Shown here: positions 35,301 to 50,300 of the stretch, piece by piece | Position numbering within the stretch: the first letter of the stretch is position 1 | How the letters are laid out: every line of letters starts with the position of its first letter | NCBI GenBank assembly: GCA_029204225.1 | Contig: CM055104.1 | Span: 21,604,658-21,668,657, forward strand | Length of the DNA: 64,000 nt | From: Diphasiastrum complanatum | Lineage: Eukaryota; Streptophyta; Lycopodiopsida; Lycopodiales; Lycopodiaceae | Direction: 5' to 3' | Program-made: the position numbers and the translations under genes | Notes under the pieces: generated by a model | The model's database searches: none | The model's input: only the letters and a program-made list of their open reading frames with translations | Told to the model about the DNA's origin: nothing

Positions 35301-38300
35301 CTTCACGTGTGCAATTTCTATGCCCACAACAAAAAGAATTTAAGTGAGCCATCTAGTCTCCTTCAAAATCGGCCCTTCCCTCATTGCCAATGTCCTTGTC
35401 TTGACAATTCCCATTCACTTCTTCACGCGTGCAATTTGTATGCCCACACAAAAGAAAGAACTTAAGTGAGCCATCTAGTCTCCTGCAAAATTGGCCCTTC
35501 CCTCGTTTCCAATGGACTGACATTTCCATGGACTCTATACTTGGCCTCCCTGTGCCCAATGTGGTCATGACACTTGATAGGTTGTCAAAGCAATGTCACT
35601 TTGTTCCTCATTGCAACACCATCACAATAAAAAAGGCAATGTGTCCTCTCTTCTTGACTGAGATCTTTCAAATACATCGCCTTCCTAGATCTATTCTTTC
35701 TAATCATATACCAAATTAACTTCAACCTTTGAACATAGCTTTTTTGGATCTTCTATATCTATATCTATATCCACCCTCATGGGTACAACATGACTCTTTA
35801 TCAAATACTCAATTGAAGGTACCTAACAACATTTGTGGCATTATCTTTCACCTACTAGATGGGACTAGAATCGGCACTTATGCTTGGCAAAGTATAGCTA
35901 GAATAGCTCTTCAAGTACTAGCACAGGAGTCCCCCCTTCCTTATTAGCGCAAGGCTATTAACCAACATTGCCAAATACACCACTACCTCTAGTAGATCTC
36001 CTTATAACAATTGTTTCTTCTCTATCAGGCACACAAGACTACCCAAGTTGAGAGGCACCTACAATTATAGGCAAACAATAAAAGTACAAAACTTTTGTAG
36101 ATCGACATAGGAAGCATGTGGAGCTTCATGCACCTCAATTTTGTTGATTTTATGATTGAGTTTATAACAAATCTATTTGCCAATAATCATACAGTTATCT
36201 CCAACTAAAATCGTAGCACAAACAACATGCTAGTTTGCTCCTAAAAAGGATTTGCTGTATGCAATGTTGCATGAATTGCCAATTCGAAGAAAGAATCGCG
36301 GTTCAAATCAGAATCTCATAAAGATGTAGAAATATCTTATGATAGGAAGCAAGATGGAGGAATTCCTATCTTGTGTGATGAGTCATTACATTAGCTTGAG
36401 TTGACATGTGTACCGCCTACACCAATTCAAGTACCTAGAGTGACCATGGTTTAGAAAGGAAAAAGGAAGGAGAGATCAAGTACATGGGATACTTATTCAT
36501 GTCGAACTTCACCAGGCAGGAAGCACATCAGATACTAGAAGATTACCTAGATGGTACTATGAAACTATAAAGGATACTGTTATCTTGGAACCGGGGGAGT
36601 CTAGTACACAAGGAACTAGGAGATAATGTTTTTAGATCCATCGACACCTTTGGGGTAGTAGTGACTGGCGAGTACATGTCTAGCTATATTTGAGTTGGCA
36701 TTGAGGAGGTGGGGCCACAACATGTTGTAGAACTATAGTTAACCCATTATCCAATAATCATCAATGTGAGGCTTGACCTTACAAGTTAGAAGTTACTAGT
36801 TAATGGTAGCTACTTAGAAGTTACTAGTTAGTACTTGCCACCTGGCACTTAGTATTGCTAGTAACTACTAATTGCATTGTGCTAAGTGCTCAATAAGTCA
36901 ATGCGCATCATTGAAGCCTAGATTAAGTTTGGTTTTAATTTGGAACTTCCAACCTCCAAGTTCCACTTTGAAGTTCTCATGAGTCAGTGGTCATAGTTCA
37001 CAAGTGACCACTAACATTTTGATTTGCTTCTTACATCGTGTTCACAATTGAATGGTCAATAACCAATCATTTGAATTTTGTGCTTATACAAGTTGTCAAG
37101 GATAATGCGGCAAATTGCGTTGCCATGGGTAGGCTCGTAAATGAGACCTACCTCCACATCTTTGAACACCTTGTGTTGCACATTGCTTGGACCACATATG
37201 CAGCCAAGATACCATGGGTCCAAGAGGTACTTTTGATACGGGACGATCCTTGGTGAGATTCATCACCAAGAGACCAAGGGCCTTGGCCACGTATAGGAGG
37301 CACTCCACCCTGGAGGTCCTAAAAGCTGCCTCTCCAGGTTTTTAACTCAATAATCACTATTGTGAAAATTTGTGAAATCTAATTGAAGATTCACTGCATT
37401 TGCCATTTGCCATTGTGTATGTTCAAATGTTGAAAACTTGAATGTTTTAATCTTCTGAACTTCTATGTGTTTATCTAGTATCATCTATCATGATTCGTAG
37501 TTACTAGTTATGTTCTTGCTTTGATGATTGTACCGATGCGAATTCTCCGAGAATGCAGGTTAGCATTTTTATGTTCTTAGTCTTGGAATGACTATCGAAA
37601 GCTCATGCAAATTTGCGGTAGGTGGTTTGTTTTTTCAAATGAGTGCGTGTAGTGGGGACCATCAAAAGAGCCCAAGGGCAGGACCCTCCAGCTGGTTGTG
37701 CTCTCATCTTCATTTTGGGATGAGGCACAATCCATTGTTGTGGGCCTGCAACCTATCTACATTGTAATTTCTAATGCGTACAATATGTTTAAAGTTTGAG
37801 CTATTACTTATACATTGAAGTTTTGAACTTTTAAGTTTTAACTTTGAGGTTGAAGTTTGAACTAATGGATGACATCGACGTGGCAAAGGTTCCAGACTTG
37901 CCACCAAGATCACCTCCATGAGGAGGCTATGTAAAGGACATGTGAGAATTTGGACGACGTAGCACTAAGCAGTCAACATTGCAACTTTGACATGATGCAT
38001 CTGCAGTCTACCATCATACATCCATGTGATTATATGTTCTATGATTCTAGAATCTATCTAGTTTTGTTATCTATGTAGTATGATCTATCTATCTATCATT
38101 GAACGTTCAACGTTCAAAGCTGAGACTTGAAAAGGGGAGAACCATGGGAGGAATTCCGATTCCTGAATCATGATAATCCAATAATAGATATGGTTAAGTT
38201 CCAAGTTTTAACGCATCTCCATACAGTGGCCATCATCTCTATTTTCATACTTTGGTTTTGTTATGGCATGTTTCAGCCATGATTTGCGTATTACTTTCTT

Positions 38301-41300
38301 TGTTTGGCATTCGTGGTTAGTGCAATTGGCATGGTAAATATTTGTTTGCAATATAATTGTTATTGGGCACATTACCTATTACACTCCCAATGCTACTTTC
38401 TTTTGGCATTCTTGGGTTATTCATATAGCTATTTAGAGTTTCAGCTTCTATTTCCCATTTTATGACTTTCATTTCATGTTGCTGCGTATATACAACATTT
38501 ATACTTTTTGGTTACTCCCTAAGCATATGCATTTAGGCATTCTTGTATCTTAGCACATCAATAGCTGCTCTTCCCTTTATACGCATCAGTTTGCTATTGA
38601 CTTTTGTTTATGTGATTATCTATTTTTATTTTATTATAATTCTTCCACACGTGGTTGTATGTATTTTTTTCTTATCGCATCCATAACTCGGGGGATGCAT
38701 ATGCTGTTAACTAATGTAACGTGACTTTCTAGTCATTTTATTACGTTTGTTACTATTGGGCCTCTTGCTGATAGATAGTCATGAGGATGTTCATGTTTAT
38801 TTCTGCATCATAAGCTTCAAAGGCTATGTTAGTTAATTTCTCTACAATTACAGGTGCGATGTGAATATAGTATGGCCACTTTTAGCACAGGAGAGCGGCG
38901 AAAGCGAGGTAAAGGTGACAGGTAAATTTTGCATAGCTGTCGTCTAAGAATTCATTTTTGGCAGTTTCTAAGATAGCTACCCTTTTTTTTTTGTAGGCTA
39001 CTGGGACCAGAATTGGGTTAGATCTGAGACCCACTACCAGGAAATCATCAATAGTGAATCAATAAAGGTCAACAATCAATGTTGGATCCTTGGGATACTA
39101 TCAATTTTGTAACATGGAACCATTAGCATAAGTTGCTGCTAATGGATGGCCTAAAATTCTTGAGTGTCACTTGCTGGAAAAATGGAGAAGAGAGAACATA
39201 GTAGAGTAGATTGAAGGATTGCTGAATAACCAGCTTGCGTATAAATGCGATTATTGCATCAATAATCTATCCTCGAGAATATTTCTCTACTCTAAGAGCA
39301 TAGGAAATCCATAGAACACCTCTTTGGTTTCCCAAGTACATTTATTGACAGGTTTGCCCTTCCACTTCACCAAGAACTCAAACAATGGATTTGTGGTGAT
39401 GTTGATGAATTTGTACATAGCCACATGATTACAAGGAGAAACTTCATAATCTGTCAGAAAAGAAGGATGAATGTTGTCAAACTCAAGAAGATCAACGTGT
39501 AAGAGAAATCGGAGTAAGGACAACAAACTTAGCAGTCAACCAAAACCTTGTAAAGCAAAATAAGAACCAGATTTTTGAGACACTTAGACACATCAATCCT
39601 AACAAAAGTGAGGTAGGGACAATGCTTGTCATATCGAAATTGATATTTGAGCATACTCGGTTCTAAGATAATGAAGACTCTTAGTAATCTCAGCAAATTC
39701 ATGTATACATGTGGCAATTTTGAAAGTAGGTAACAAAAATCAATAACATTGGGGTAATCGAAAAGGGTGAAAGTTAATGCTAGTCGTGATAGAAATATTA
39801 CAGTTGAAATTAACAAAAGTTAAAGAAAAGTCCCAACGATCTTCTCTGGCCAATAGACAAAAGATATGATAAAACAGGATTAACTACCTGAAACTAACCA
39901 TCACAAATGAATGATTTGTAGTATCATGCAAGCATGAATCTCAAGCATCCTAGTGAAATGGTGCCAAAAAGCACGAGTGAACTTGGCATCACAATGAGTT
40001 GCAATAGATTTAGCATAGAAACAATTAGTGCAAATGAGCTAGTTATTGCTTGGATGAAGACCTCAAATGAGAATTGCATGTTCTCTAATGCGGCATCAAA
40101 GCTCATCTCAATGATAGTACTTGATTAAGAAAGGTGATGTGATCTTCAACCTTATGAAGTCCAGCTACAAACTTTTAGCACCATCAGCTTCATCGTGCAT
40201 AGCTTGCACCACAGTCCCCCTGGAACGCGTTTTTTGTGCCTCACTCATAGGAAATACCTCAATTCAAAACACTATTTGTACATATGGAACATGATTTTAA
40301 ATTTTCTTTCATAGAAAACAAACCTTAAAATTGCGATATAGCAACACTAAGTTCATTTTTACGTATAGCTGCCGGGGATGAGAGAGGAGGTATGCATGGA
40401 TCTTTCGCCTATAATCCGATTCAAGCGATATGACTTCGCCACCATTGTCAGGTCATCGTGCAAAGTATGATGATACGTACAACTGTTGCATCAACTTCTA
40501 TTTCGTGTTTTTCATGTATGATAGGTTTTTTTATGATTTTTGCCAGTTTTTTCGAAAGTGTTGATGCATATAGCATGTTTGGGGTTTTTTCGGGAAGTAC
40601 ACATCAATTATCACCTCTCCCATCATTGATAGTACGTTTTTTTAGGTTCAGAGTTGTTTTTGTGTACTCCCATTAGGTTGTGTTTTTCTATTTAGGCCAT
40701 AATGTAGTGTGTTTGGCTAAGGTTCAGGGTTTGGTGTTGATGATTGAGGGCTTATGCCCTATTTAGAAACCATGGCTGTAATTACCTTAGGGTTTAGAAA
40801 TTCGAGGTTTCTAGGAATATTTTTAAGGTTTTAGAGTTTTTTCAAAGGTTTTTGCTTGTTATGTGAGTTGGTAGGACAAGTAGGGTTTTCTTAATCCCTT
40901 TTTAGTAGCTTTGGTGACCATGCCAAGAGACAAATTCAATCTTTGGCAAGAGGTAGAGTTGATTGACACTAAGTTGAGCCGCCATGGTAGCTCGGGTGCT
41001 AGACTTCGACACTAGAGTTTTCCAACACTTTGACCAGGCTAAGCGCTCGTCTCCTTGACACTGTTGATAGTTAGAGGTTGTTAGCATCTGTGGATGCTAG
41101 TGGATACTAGATAGGAGATGCAGGCTAACAACACTTGATCACACTTTTGGAGATGGCAGAGTTAAGCCAGCGACAAGTTCTAGGGCTCATCCAAAGACAG
41201 CTTCTAGAACTCTACTCAGTGGTGGCGTCTAGAGCTCAGCCAATGACATCTTCCATAAACCCTACGGCATCATGACCTCATGTAGCCTTCGTAGTGGGGC

Positions 41301-44300
41301 TGAGCACCACTTGGGTAACATGTGCATCGCTCTACAACATGTGCTCAACACCATGAAGGCCCACCAACCGACCATCCACCTCTGTTGCCACACCATGCAG
41401 AGACCAGACCATCCACCTATGTCAAATTCCCAACATTTGGAGCACTATTCAGACCATCCACCTTTGTCACACCCCCAGCCATGCCATCTTTTAGGAACAA
41501 TTGCACACAAGCACCAATTCACATCCCCCTTTTTGACAACCATTAAGGCCTTCCTATCCAGGCCACGAACTGTAGCCTAGTCCATGAGGATTAACTACGA
41601 GGCAGTTGATAGTTGTAACACATGTCTTCTACAGGCTTAATTTGCGCTTCGCCATTGCTGAAACCACCCTCTTCAAAGACGCCATTGTTAGTATGCAACT
41701 TGTGATGTTAGGACTATTATATAGCTCTTGCGCACCACACACCTGTGGCTAGCTTGTGACAAAGTGTCAAGCTAGCTAGATAGGTTGAGGGGAGCATGGC
41801 AAGAATTTGGTTGCTTTATCATGGCAGATGGATGGACTAATGTGTGGTGTAGGCCAGTCATCAACATCCTCATCTCTTGTGGCATGGTTACTATTACTAT
41901 CGCCAAGTGAAGATCTTCTAGATCCTGTTGCATGCGCCAAAAGGAAGCTTGTGGAGCCAAACCACCCGCCAAAAGGAAGCTTGTGGAGCCAAACCACCCA
42001 ACTAATGGGAAACGGATAGTCAAAACCCTAGCTGCTTCATCCTCGAGCCACAATGACTGAATGCAAGAGAGGAGAAGATCCTGGCAATTGGAAACAAAAA
42101 ATTGGTTATGGAGGTGGGCGAGTTCCTACAAGATATACAGGCCCCAAAAGCCAAGGAATATTCCATGTAGGATCCGCTATTCCAACCCAATTGTATTTGA
42201 TCTCCTATTTTTGCACTAAAACCATGCACTAGTTCCATAGGTCCTAATTAGAGCATTTGGGTCCTCACAAGATTATTAATTACATTTCTGGCCTAGTTCG
42301 GAATGATGTGGCGTAACTAATAAGCTTTTACACTGGAGTACCGGATATCCATGTCAAGAACTATTCGGAATCCCTTATATTGAACATGGACGTAACATTC
42401 TTCCCCTCTTGAACTACTTTTGTCCTCAGAAGTGGAAACTAGGAAAGTTCTTCCTATGCTTTCAACTCTTTCCCACGAATCATCATCCTTAGTTCGACCC
42501 TTCCACTTAATCAAGCACTCAGGGATAGAACAATTTCTCAATTGTTTATCTCTGGTTTTGAGTACTCTTTCAAGTTCCAAAAGTACACTAAGCGATTAAT
42601 CCTCCAAATGAGTAAGATCCTCATCAGATCCGACTGTATCACCTTCATGTAAACTTAGTTTTAACCAACTTACATGAAACACTAGATGAGCAGTCGATTT
42701 ATCCCGAAGATCAAGTTCATAAAGTAAAGAACCAATTTTCTTTATAATCCGAAATGGTCCACAATATCTAGTAGACAACTTGTAATGCTTCCCAGTACAC
42801 TAGTCCTAGAATCTGTTGGAATTCTAAGATATACCCACTCATCAACTTTAAAATCTTTGGGAGATCTCTTTAGATCAGCATAGTGCTTAGCTCTATCCTG
42901 AGCACTACGGATACTATCATGTGCCACTTGCAACATTTCTTGCATATTATGCAAGAAATCCGCAACTTTCTGGATATTAACAAATTTCGTCTCCACATTT
43001 ACCGGAGATCTAGGTTGAAAACCCTACATAAGCATAAATGGATTATAAGCTATGACAGAATGTTTTCTACTATTGTAAGCAAATTCAGTTAAAGGAATGT
43101 AGTCCTCCCACCGGGACTGCTTGTGAGACACATATGTTCTTAACATATCCTCCATAGTCTGATTAGTTCTCTCAGTCTGTCCATCTGATTCAGGATGATC
43201 AGTAGAACTTAAACTAAGTGAGGTTTCAAGCTATGGAATACAGCTGACCAAAAGTGAATTGTGAAGTTAGGATCTCTATCACTAATAATATCACTTGGCA
43301 GCCAATAAAGCCTAAATAATCTTCCACAAATATCTAGGCTAAATTTGAAGCCTTTGCACTTGACTTTACTGGTATGAACGTAGCTAATTTAGTTAACCTG
43401 TCCACTATAATCCAAATAGAGTCATTTTGCCATTGGGTCTTAGGAAGTCAAACTACAAAATCCATAAATATGCTTTCCCACTGTTTTTGAGGGATATCTA
43501 AAGGATGTAAGAGTCCTCCAGCCTTTAAGCATTCCGCTTTAGCTAGCTGTCAAGGTTTACACTTAACCACATAAGACTTGACATATGGCTTGAGTTTGGG
43601 CCAATAAAACTCTCTTCTGACCAAGTCCAAAGTCCTGTGTATACCTGAATGACCTGCACAGGGTACGTCATGACATTCATAAAGAATTCTCTTCCTTAAC
43701 TCATCATCCCCTGGTACACAAACTTTTCCATTCCGAAATAATAAACCACCTCAAATGGCGAACCGTTCCACAATCTTCTTATCTTTCTTAGGAACCTAAG
43801 ATCCCTGTGAGTTAAATCTCTATTCCCTTCTCATTTTTTCTAATCTCAGCCATTTTCCAAATACGATCAAAATGAGAATCTATTTCACATTTCCCTCTTA
43901 ACGAAAGATATAGATATGTAGAAATCTGGGTGAATGAAAGTTCATTTACTTCACCAATTCGATTGAGAGCGTCAGCAACCTGGTTAGGGCTGCCTTTGAC
44001 ATATCAGATGTTATGATCAAATTCTTGCATAAGCTCAGCCCATCGAGCTTTATGACCTCTCAGATTGTGTTGATTGCAAAAGTATTCCAGAGGTTGATTT
44101 GTATACACTATAAAATGACTACCATAAAGGTAATGCCTCCAAGTTTTAAGTGCATTTTTCACAACAAATAACTCATTTTCCTGATTTGTATAACTCAACT
44201 GAGGTCCAGTAAGTTTCTTGCTCGTGAATGCTATTGGCCTATCATTTTGTGAAAGAATTGCTCCTATCTCCGAATCACTCGCGTCAGTTCTAATAACGTA

Positions 44301-47300
44301 AGGTAAATTTGGATTCACGATTTGTAGAATAGGAACTGAAGCAACCATATGTTTTAGCTTCTCAAAACATATGGTTGCTTCAGCTCTTGTTCTACAGATT
44401 CATCATCGTCTGTTGAAATGTCGTAGGTGCATTTGTCAACCCAAAAGGTAGCACTAAAAATTCATAATGATCGAACCTCATCCAAAAACCAGTCTTTTCT
44501 AATATGATGATATCTGGTTCTAAAATTTATTTTTGTGAAGTATTTAGCTCCACTTTATCGATTTACCAGATCATCCATTTGGGGCAATGGATACTTATTC
44601 TTAATAATTACTTTATTCAACCCCTGGTAATCCACGCACATCCGGAATCCTCCGTCTTTCTTCTCTTTCAGAAGAACAGGAGCACCTCATGGTGACTTAC
44701 TGGGTTGTATGTGATCATCTTAAGATAATTTTCAATTTGATTAGTAATCTCTCTCTTCTTTATGAGAAAACCGGTACGGTTGTCTAGAGATAGGGTGACT
44801 ACCTGGAGTTAACTCAATCCTGTGATCTACCAACCTAGAAGGTGGTAGACCATGAGGTAATTCAACTAGAAAAACATCTTTAACTTCATCTACGATCTTA
44901 CTCTTCTCAATTTACTCTTGATCTAAATCCACTGAGTTAAGAATTTTAGATAATTCACAACTATTTAGATACATTTCAGAAAAATCCAAAATGGGTTTGG
45001 CAAATAAAAAGAATAAGCTTCATATTGTGAATCAAAAGTTTCCATTATATTAGCCGTTGAAACCATTTCAGATGGATGTACATATTTGTCTCCAAACAGT
45101 GTAACTACTATATTTCCCTCGTGAAATGAGAGCACATGCCTCTCAAAATCAATATCAGGAGATTTTCTAAATAACCACTCATAGCCTGGAATAATGTCCG
45201 TACGTGCTAAATGTAAAACATGAAAATCAATTAATTCCCTATAGTCTTGAATCCAAACTGGGAGCTTCAGAACTCTGACATCCCAAGTCTCCAACTCCAC
45301 ACCTGAAGCTAGATATACTTTATATCTATGATCATTGGCTTCAATTTCCAGGCCGAGTTTCTGCACAAGACAAGAATTAATGAAATTATGAGTTGAACAA
45401 CTATTCACCCAACTACTAACTTCTTGTTTCTTAATTGTGCCTTTTAAACAAAATAATTCATTAGGCAAGAAAGAAGTAGTACTGAATGAACATTCACACT
45501 CACCATTGATTTCGTTAATTTCCAATTTTAGATTTTATTTACCTGGCATCTCAATCACTTGAGCTGTGGGTTTCTTTCGCTTTGGGCATAACTTCATAAC
45601 ATATCTAAGCTAGTTATAGACAAAGCATAAATTCGCCTTCTTAGCTTTCTTTCGGGACATTTTTCTTCTGCTTAAATTTCAATGCCATTTGATCAAGTTC
45701 GTCAAAATATTTGACTTATGTTTTGTCATGGACTTGTTTTTTTTTCTTTCTTTGGTTCGGGTACCAATGGATTAGCCTGAAACTACTTCATGGATGCCAC
45801 CACTGTGGAATCATAAGCCTTTGCAGCCCGTACGACATCGTCAAAAGTCTGAAGCATGTTTCGCTTACTTTCATTCTGATAATCTGCTGGCAAATCTAGG
45901 ATAAACTACCAGAGAGCCAGTTTCGAATTGAATGCTGGAACTTTGGTTCCTGAACTCTTAGAGATAAGAGTCTAAACTCTTCATCTCCGTTATGAAATTT
46001 ACAAATCTTTGGTAATAGTCTAAATCGTCCGCAACGACAAGTGATTTTCTGAACACTTCCATGAATTCGTTCCACGTAGCGGGTTTCGGTTGCAAGTCAT
46101 GCCACCACGACGAAGCCTTTCCACGAAAAAATAGGACCACGCTCTTAATCTTTTTCTCTTCAAGGATTTCGTGTAGATTAAAATAACTGGTCCACTTGGT
46201 CAACCAATCGTCTACTACGTCAAGGTTTTTCTCTTTCTTCTCCCTCGAATACAGTTTTGGCTGAAAGCCCAGATTCGGCGAAGACAAAGTCTTATTTGAT
46301 TCGTGAACACTTCCATTTGTTGATCCCGCGGACTAGTTCAATCGTTCATTTCGTTAAGTGCCACACTCAATTGCTGGCAAATCTATAAATAGGTCGGCAT
46401 AGGTACCATTCCCTCAAGACCTGCGTTATCTTCCATTATTAAATCACTTGAAACAAAAAATTGCGTAAATCAATTTACAGATTCGAAATCTTCAACCAAA
46501 AGTGAAAAGTACTATGACCTTATTAACCGATTGATTTCATCTCAGCAAGGTCATTCACTGATTTTAAGCTAATTTCGTTTAATCAATAATTGACATATAT
46601 TGAACAATTTCGAACTTTTACGGGTCTTTCAAAAATTTATGTAATTGGGATTTTCGAACTCCATTCAATATGGATCAAAATTGTGAAAATCGATTCTTAG
46701 CACCGACTTATTAGTTTCGCAGTTGCCAACCCATTTTGAACTGATTTCGAAACATCCGGCATGCATCAAACATGACATGTTTATTTAAAAAATTAAATTT
46801 TTTACGTGAATTGCCTAGCAAATTGGGAAATCACTTTTAAACTTGCTTTTATGGAAACTGTATCCATGCATGAAAGTTCTCTGATCAAACTACTGTGACA
46901 CTTAGTAACATGTTCCCATACATGCAAAGTCTTTCAACATTGGACATGCACACTATTGCTTCACATACTGACATGCAATCAGAGCAATTTGAAAATTTTG
47001 CAAATTTTGAACTAAAAGTTGCCAAAACATCCCATGATCATAACTTTTGTTACAGGACACCAAATTGGTCGCTGTAAAGCACAGTATAGAGGGAGAGTGG
47101 GTTAGCAAGATGATTGCCACGTCACCTTGCCACTTGGACTTCACACGTGTGAGCTGAAATGCATAAAAAACCTGTAGGAGGGCGAACTTTCACAAGGTGG
47201 GTTTCTCAAAAATCCTACTACAGCCTTGCATGCCTTCAATCAGAGGTTACAAGCACTCTACTAAGGTTCATTAGAGAGCCATAGAAGCTTCAATCAGGTC

Positions 47301-50300
47301 CAGCAAGCATACATAGGTTCAAATCCACCGAAAATAGCTTTTATGAAGGGCGCCATCAAGCACAACTTTGGGAGATCGGTGCCTAAGCCTCCCACCACCA
47401 AATTGGGTGCATGAGGGCTCAAATAAGAGGCGATACTGCCTATCTTTCAGACTCTAAACAGGTTCAGAGGTTTCAGATCTATGATCAAGAGTTATTCAAT
47501 CTCAAAAACCATAAATTTTGACTTTTTGAGGCCCTTAAAGCTGAACGATTCCTACCAAACTTTGTCACAGTCCCTGGACAGCACACACTTGAGAACTTGC
47601 GTGCAAAGTTTCGTACAAGGATATTAAGAAAACCTTCAAAAAAGTGAGAAAACCATCAAAAAACCTTTTGATCATTTTTTCGACTTTTTCAGCATGACCC
47701 TATGGATCAAATCCACATGCAAGTGCATGCAGACCCAATCTACATGCAAGTGCAAAAAGTTCTGATTTGGATCAATATTGGTTCTTATAGTCACTTTCTA
47801 GTCCAAAATTGCCAAATTTTGAAACACCATCTAGATCTGATCTTGATCATATGACCGGCATACAATCATTAGAACCTGTCATAATGACTGTAAAATAGCA
47901 AGTACAAGCCTGAAAAACTTTTATGAACAATAGATTCGATAAATTCCAAGTTTAAACGGAGAATACTAGCCAAAAAACCGTAAAAACTGTCAAAAATCGT
48001 AAGATTTCCAACTTTTCCTATGGGGAAAATCCATAATACTGGTATTTAGGCTGGAAGCAATCAAGAATCAGAGAAGCCACTTGGAGGTCAATTCCACCAC
48101 CAGGAAGTAAAAAGAACGGAGATATACCAAAAAGTTGCAAAATAGCATAAAGCCACCTTTTCCAAGTAGTAGCTATTGTTCTTGTCTCCATCATTGTGTC
48201 CCACCATGATGAAGCTCTCTTCTCCAAGTGAGCATAGCAAAACAAAATCTGGCCTTATCAGAATAATAAGCATCACTATACCACGAGACCTATTATTGCT
48301 CCTAGTTTGTGGGTCACCTACTCGGGTTCCAATAGCTGTAAAGTTAAAAGAACAAATAGAAGTTTCTTTTTAAAGAGTTTTTTTTTTTCTGGGGTTTTCA
48401 TGACTTGGAACTCTCTGCAAATAGTATGTTTGATAATAGTAGCAATTGTTCTCGTCTCCATCATTGTGTCCCACCACGATGAAGCCCTCTTCTCCAAGTG
48501 AGCATAGCAAAACAAAATCTGGCCTTATCAGAATAATAAGCATCACTATACCATTAGACCTATTATTGCTCCTAGTTTGGGGGGTCTCCTACTCGGGTTC
48601 CAATAGCTGTAAAGAACAAATAGAAGTTTTTTTTTAAGAATATTTTTTTTTTCTGGGGTTTTGATGCTTTGGAACTCTCTGCGTTCTGATGCAACTTAGA
48701 TATATTACTGATGTGGATAATTTTTTATTGTGGGAAACTACCTTATTGACATGCCACCGAAATGTGTTTAGAATTAGAAAGTAACGAGATTCTCATTAGC
48801 TTAAAGATCACCTCCTTTTTATGTTTGAAAGAGTGACATTTTTTATTTAGGATTGTCAAATGGCTTGGAGTTGGCATACATATAGAAGAGATAGATATTA
48901 ATATGCATAAGATAAATAACTTACTATTATACTACAATATGGATTGTGCTCTATGGTTCCTTTGGGACATGTTTTACTATTTGGAAAGATGATGCCAAGT
49001 TATATGTACATACACATCCACACTTACAAAGAAACACATAAAACTGTCAATGGGTAAGGAGTTCACTGCAACAAGGCTTGTGCTTCACAGCTCCGTGGGG
49101 ACATATTTTACTTAGTTTTGGAAAATATAATATTAAGTTAATGTTGAGTTGAATAGTTGATAGTTTGATAGAAAGCTTGTGCTCACAATTTGAATCTTAA
49201 TTGTGTAATGCTCTTGTTTTTCCCTTGAATTTTGTAGGCGCTCCACTGAGATTTCCTTGGTTATTCGACAAACCATGGAATCAGCCATTTTAACACATTT
49301 GTTACCTAGGTCACAGGTAAAATAATTTATTTTGTTGAAGGCACTTAGATGAATGATGACATGTTTATTCGGATTGTGGTCTTTTGGAGGCTTTGTAATG
49401 AGAACATTTGTACATAGTATTGAGGAATGTGACCTTGAGGTACCTCATATACTATTTTGCGCTCATTCTATCCTGGAGAATATCATGGTTTCATTGGTCT
49501 AATTTATTGCTTGAAGTAAATATAGTAGCCTTCTCATATTGGCCACTTTGCTTGATAAGTGTGAAATACCATTCTCAAAATTTCCTATAGTTTGTATGTA
49601 GGTTGTTTCCATTTGCTTTATTTTAACACATTTTGTTTGGTCTATGTCTTTTTCTATAGATTGACATTTTCGTGCAAGTCCTACAAGCAGATGGAGGTAT
49701 GTCTTTTTTAAATGTGACAAGAAGCCATATTCCTTTAAATAATCTTAAAATTCTTTTCTAGTCTTGGGGTAGCATTTCACTCTCAGTGGTTGTTTGTACT
49801 GCTCCCTAACAGGAACACGATCTGCTTGCATCAATGCAGCAGCATTGGCACTAGCGGATGCTGGTATCCCTATGCGTGATCTTGTTGCTTCTTGTGCTGC
49901 AGGTTTCCTCAACAACACTCCTTTGCTAGGTAATGGATTACCTTTTATCATCTTGCCCTCTCTCTTTGATGATTGTGCCATCTAATCTCCAAAATTATTA
50001 ATTATTGATTTTTTAGGAGCTTGGACGTCAAATAGCTTACAATCATCCTTGACCTTTTAAATGCGATAGCACTTTACTAGGCTTTAGAAAACGTTTAATC
50101 TTTATCTTGGCTAGCTTTACTTTCCAGTTGGAAGGAACTGATTTGAACTTTTTGAAATTCCTAGTTAGAATTTGCATTTAAATTTTTGTGTCATGTTGTG
50201 GCATGTTCCTTTAGGATTACGTTAAAAGTAACAGATATATTATAGGCTTGCAAAGTTCACAGTTGTTTGTGATGTTTGGGCTAAGATTGGCATGGAGACA

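Larger units (their letters stand above)
42398..46436 (-). mobile_element. Chromovirus gypsy element, internal region (defective)
   Basis: Minus strand from ATG at 46436: gag (46287-45958; [20 protein letters not shown]), degraded zinc knuckle (about 45645-45600, second Cys and the His lost), protease (45525-44965; [11 protein letters not shown] where VDSGATHNFI is expected, so the catalytic Asp is Asn), RT start (about 44700-44610), GHYEF-type block and [10 protein letters not shown] (44480-44420), then a deletion removing the YLDD core, RNase H (44348-44004; TDAS present, YTDH changed to YTNQ), integrase (about 43620-42870; [14 protein letters not shown] at 43300-43260), [20 protein letters not shown] (42768-42710) and chromodomain ([20 protein letters not shown], about 42510-42455). 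The last-step chromodomain frame is open (42317-42580). No 5' LTR is recognisable upstream. Confidence 0.88.

Noticed and set aside
41272-41580. 102-codon His/Pro-rich open frame
   Set aside because: Low-complexity composition, no domain; probably part of an unrecognised element or chance.
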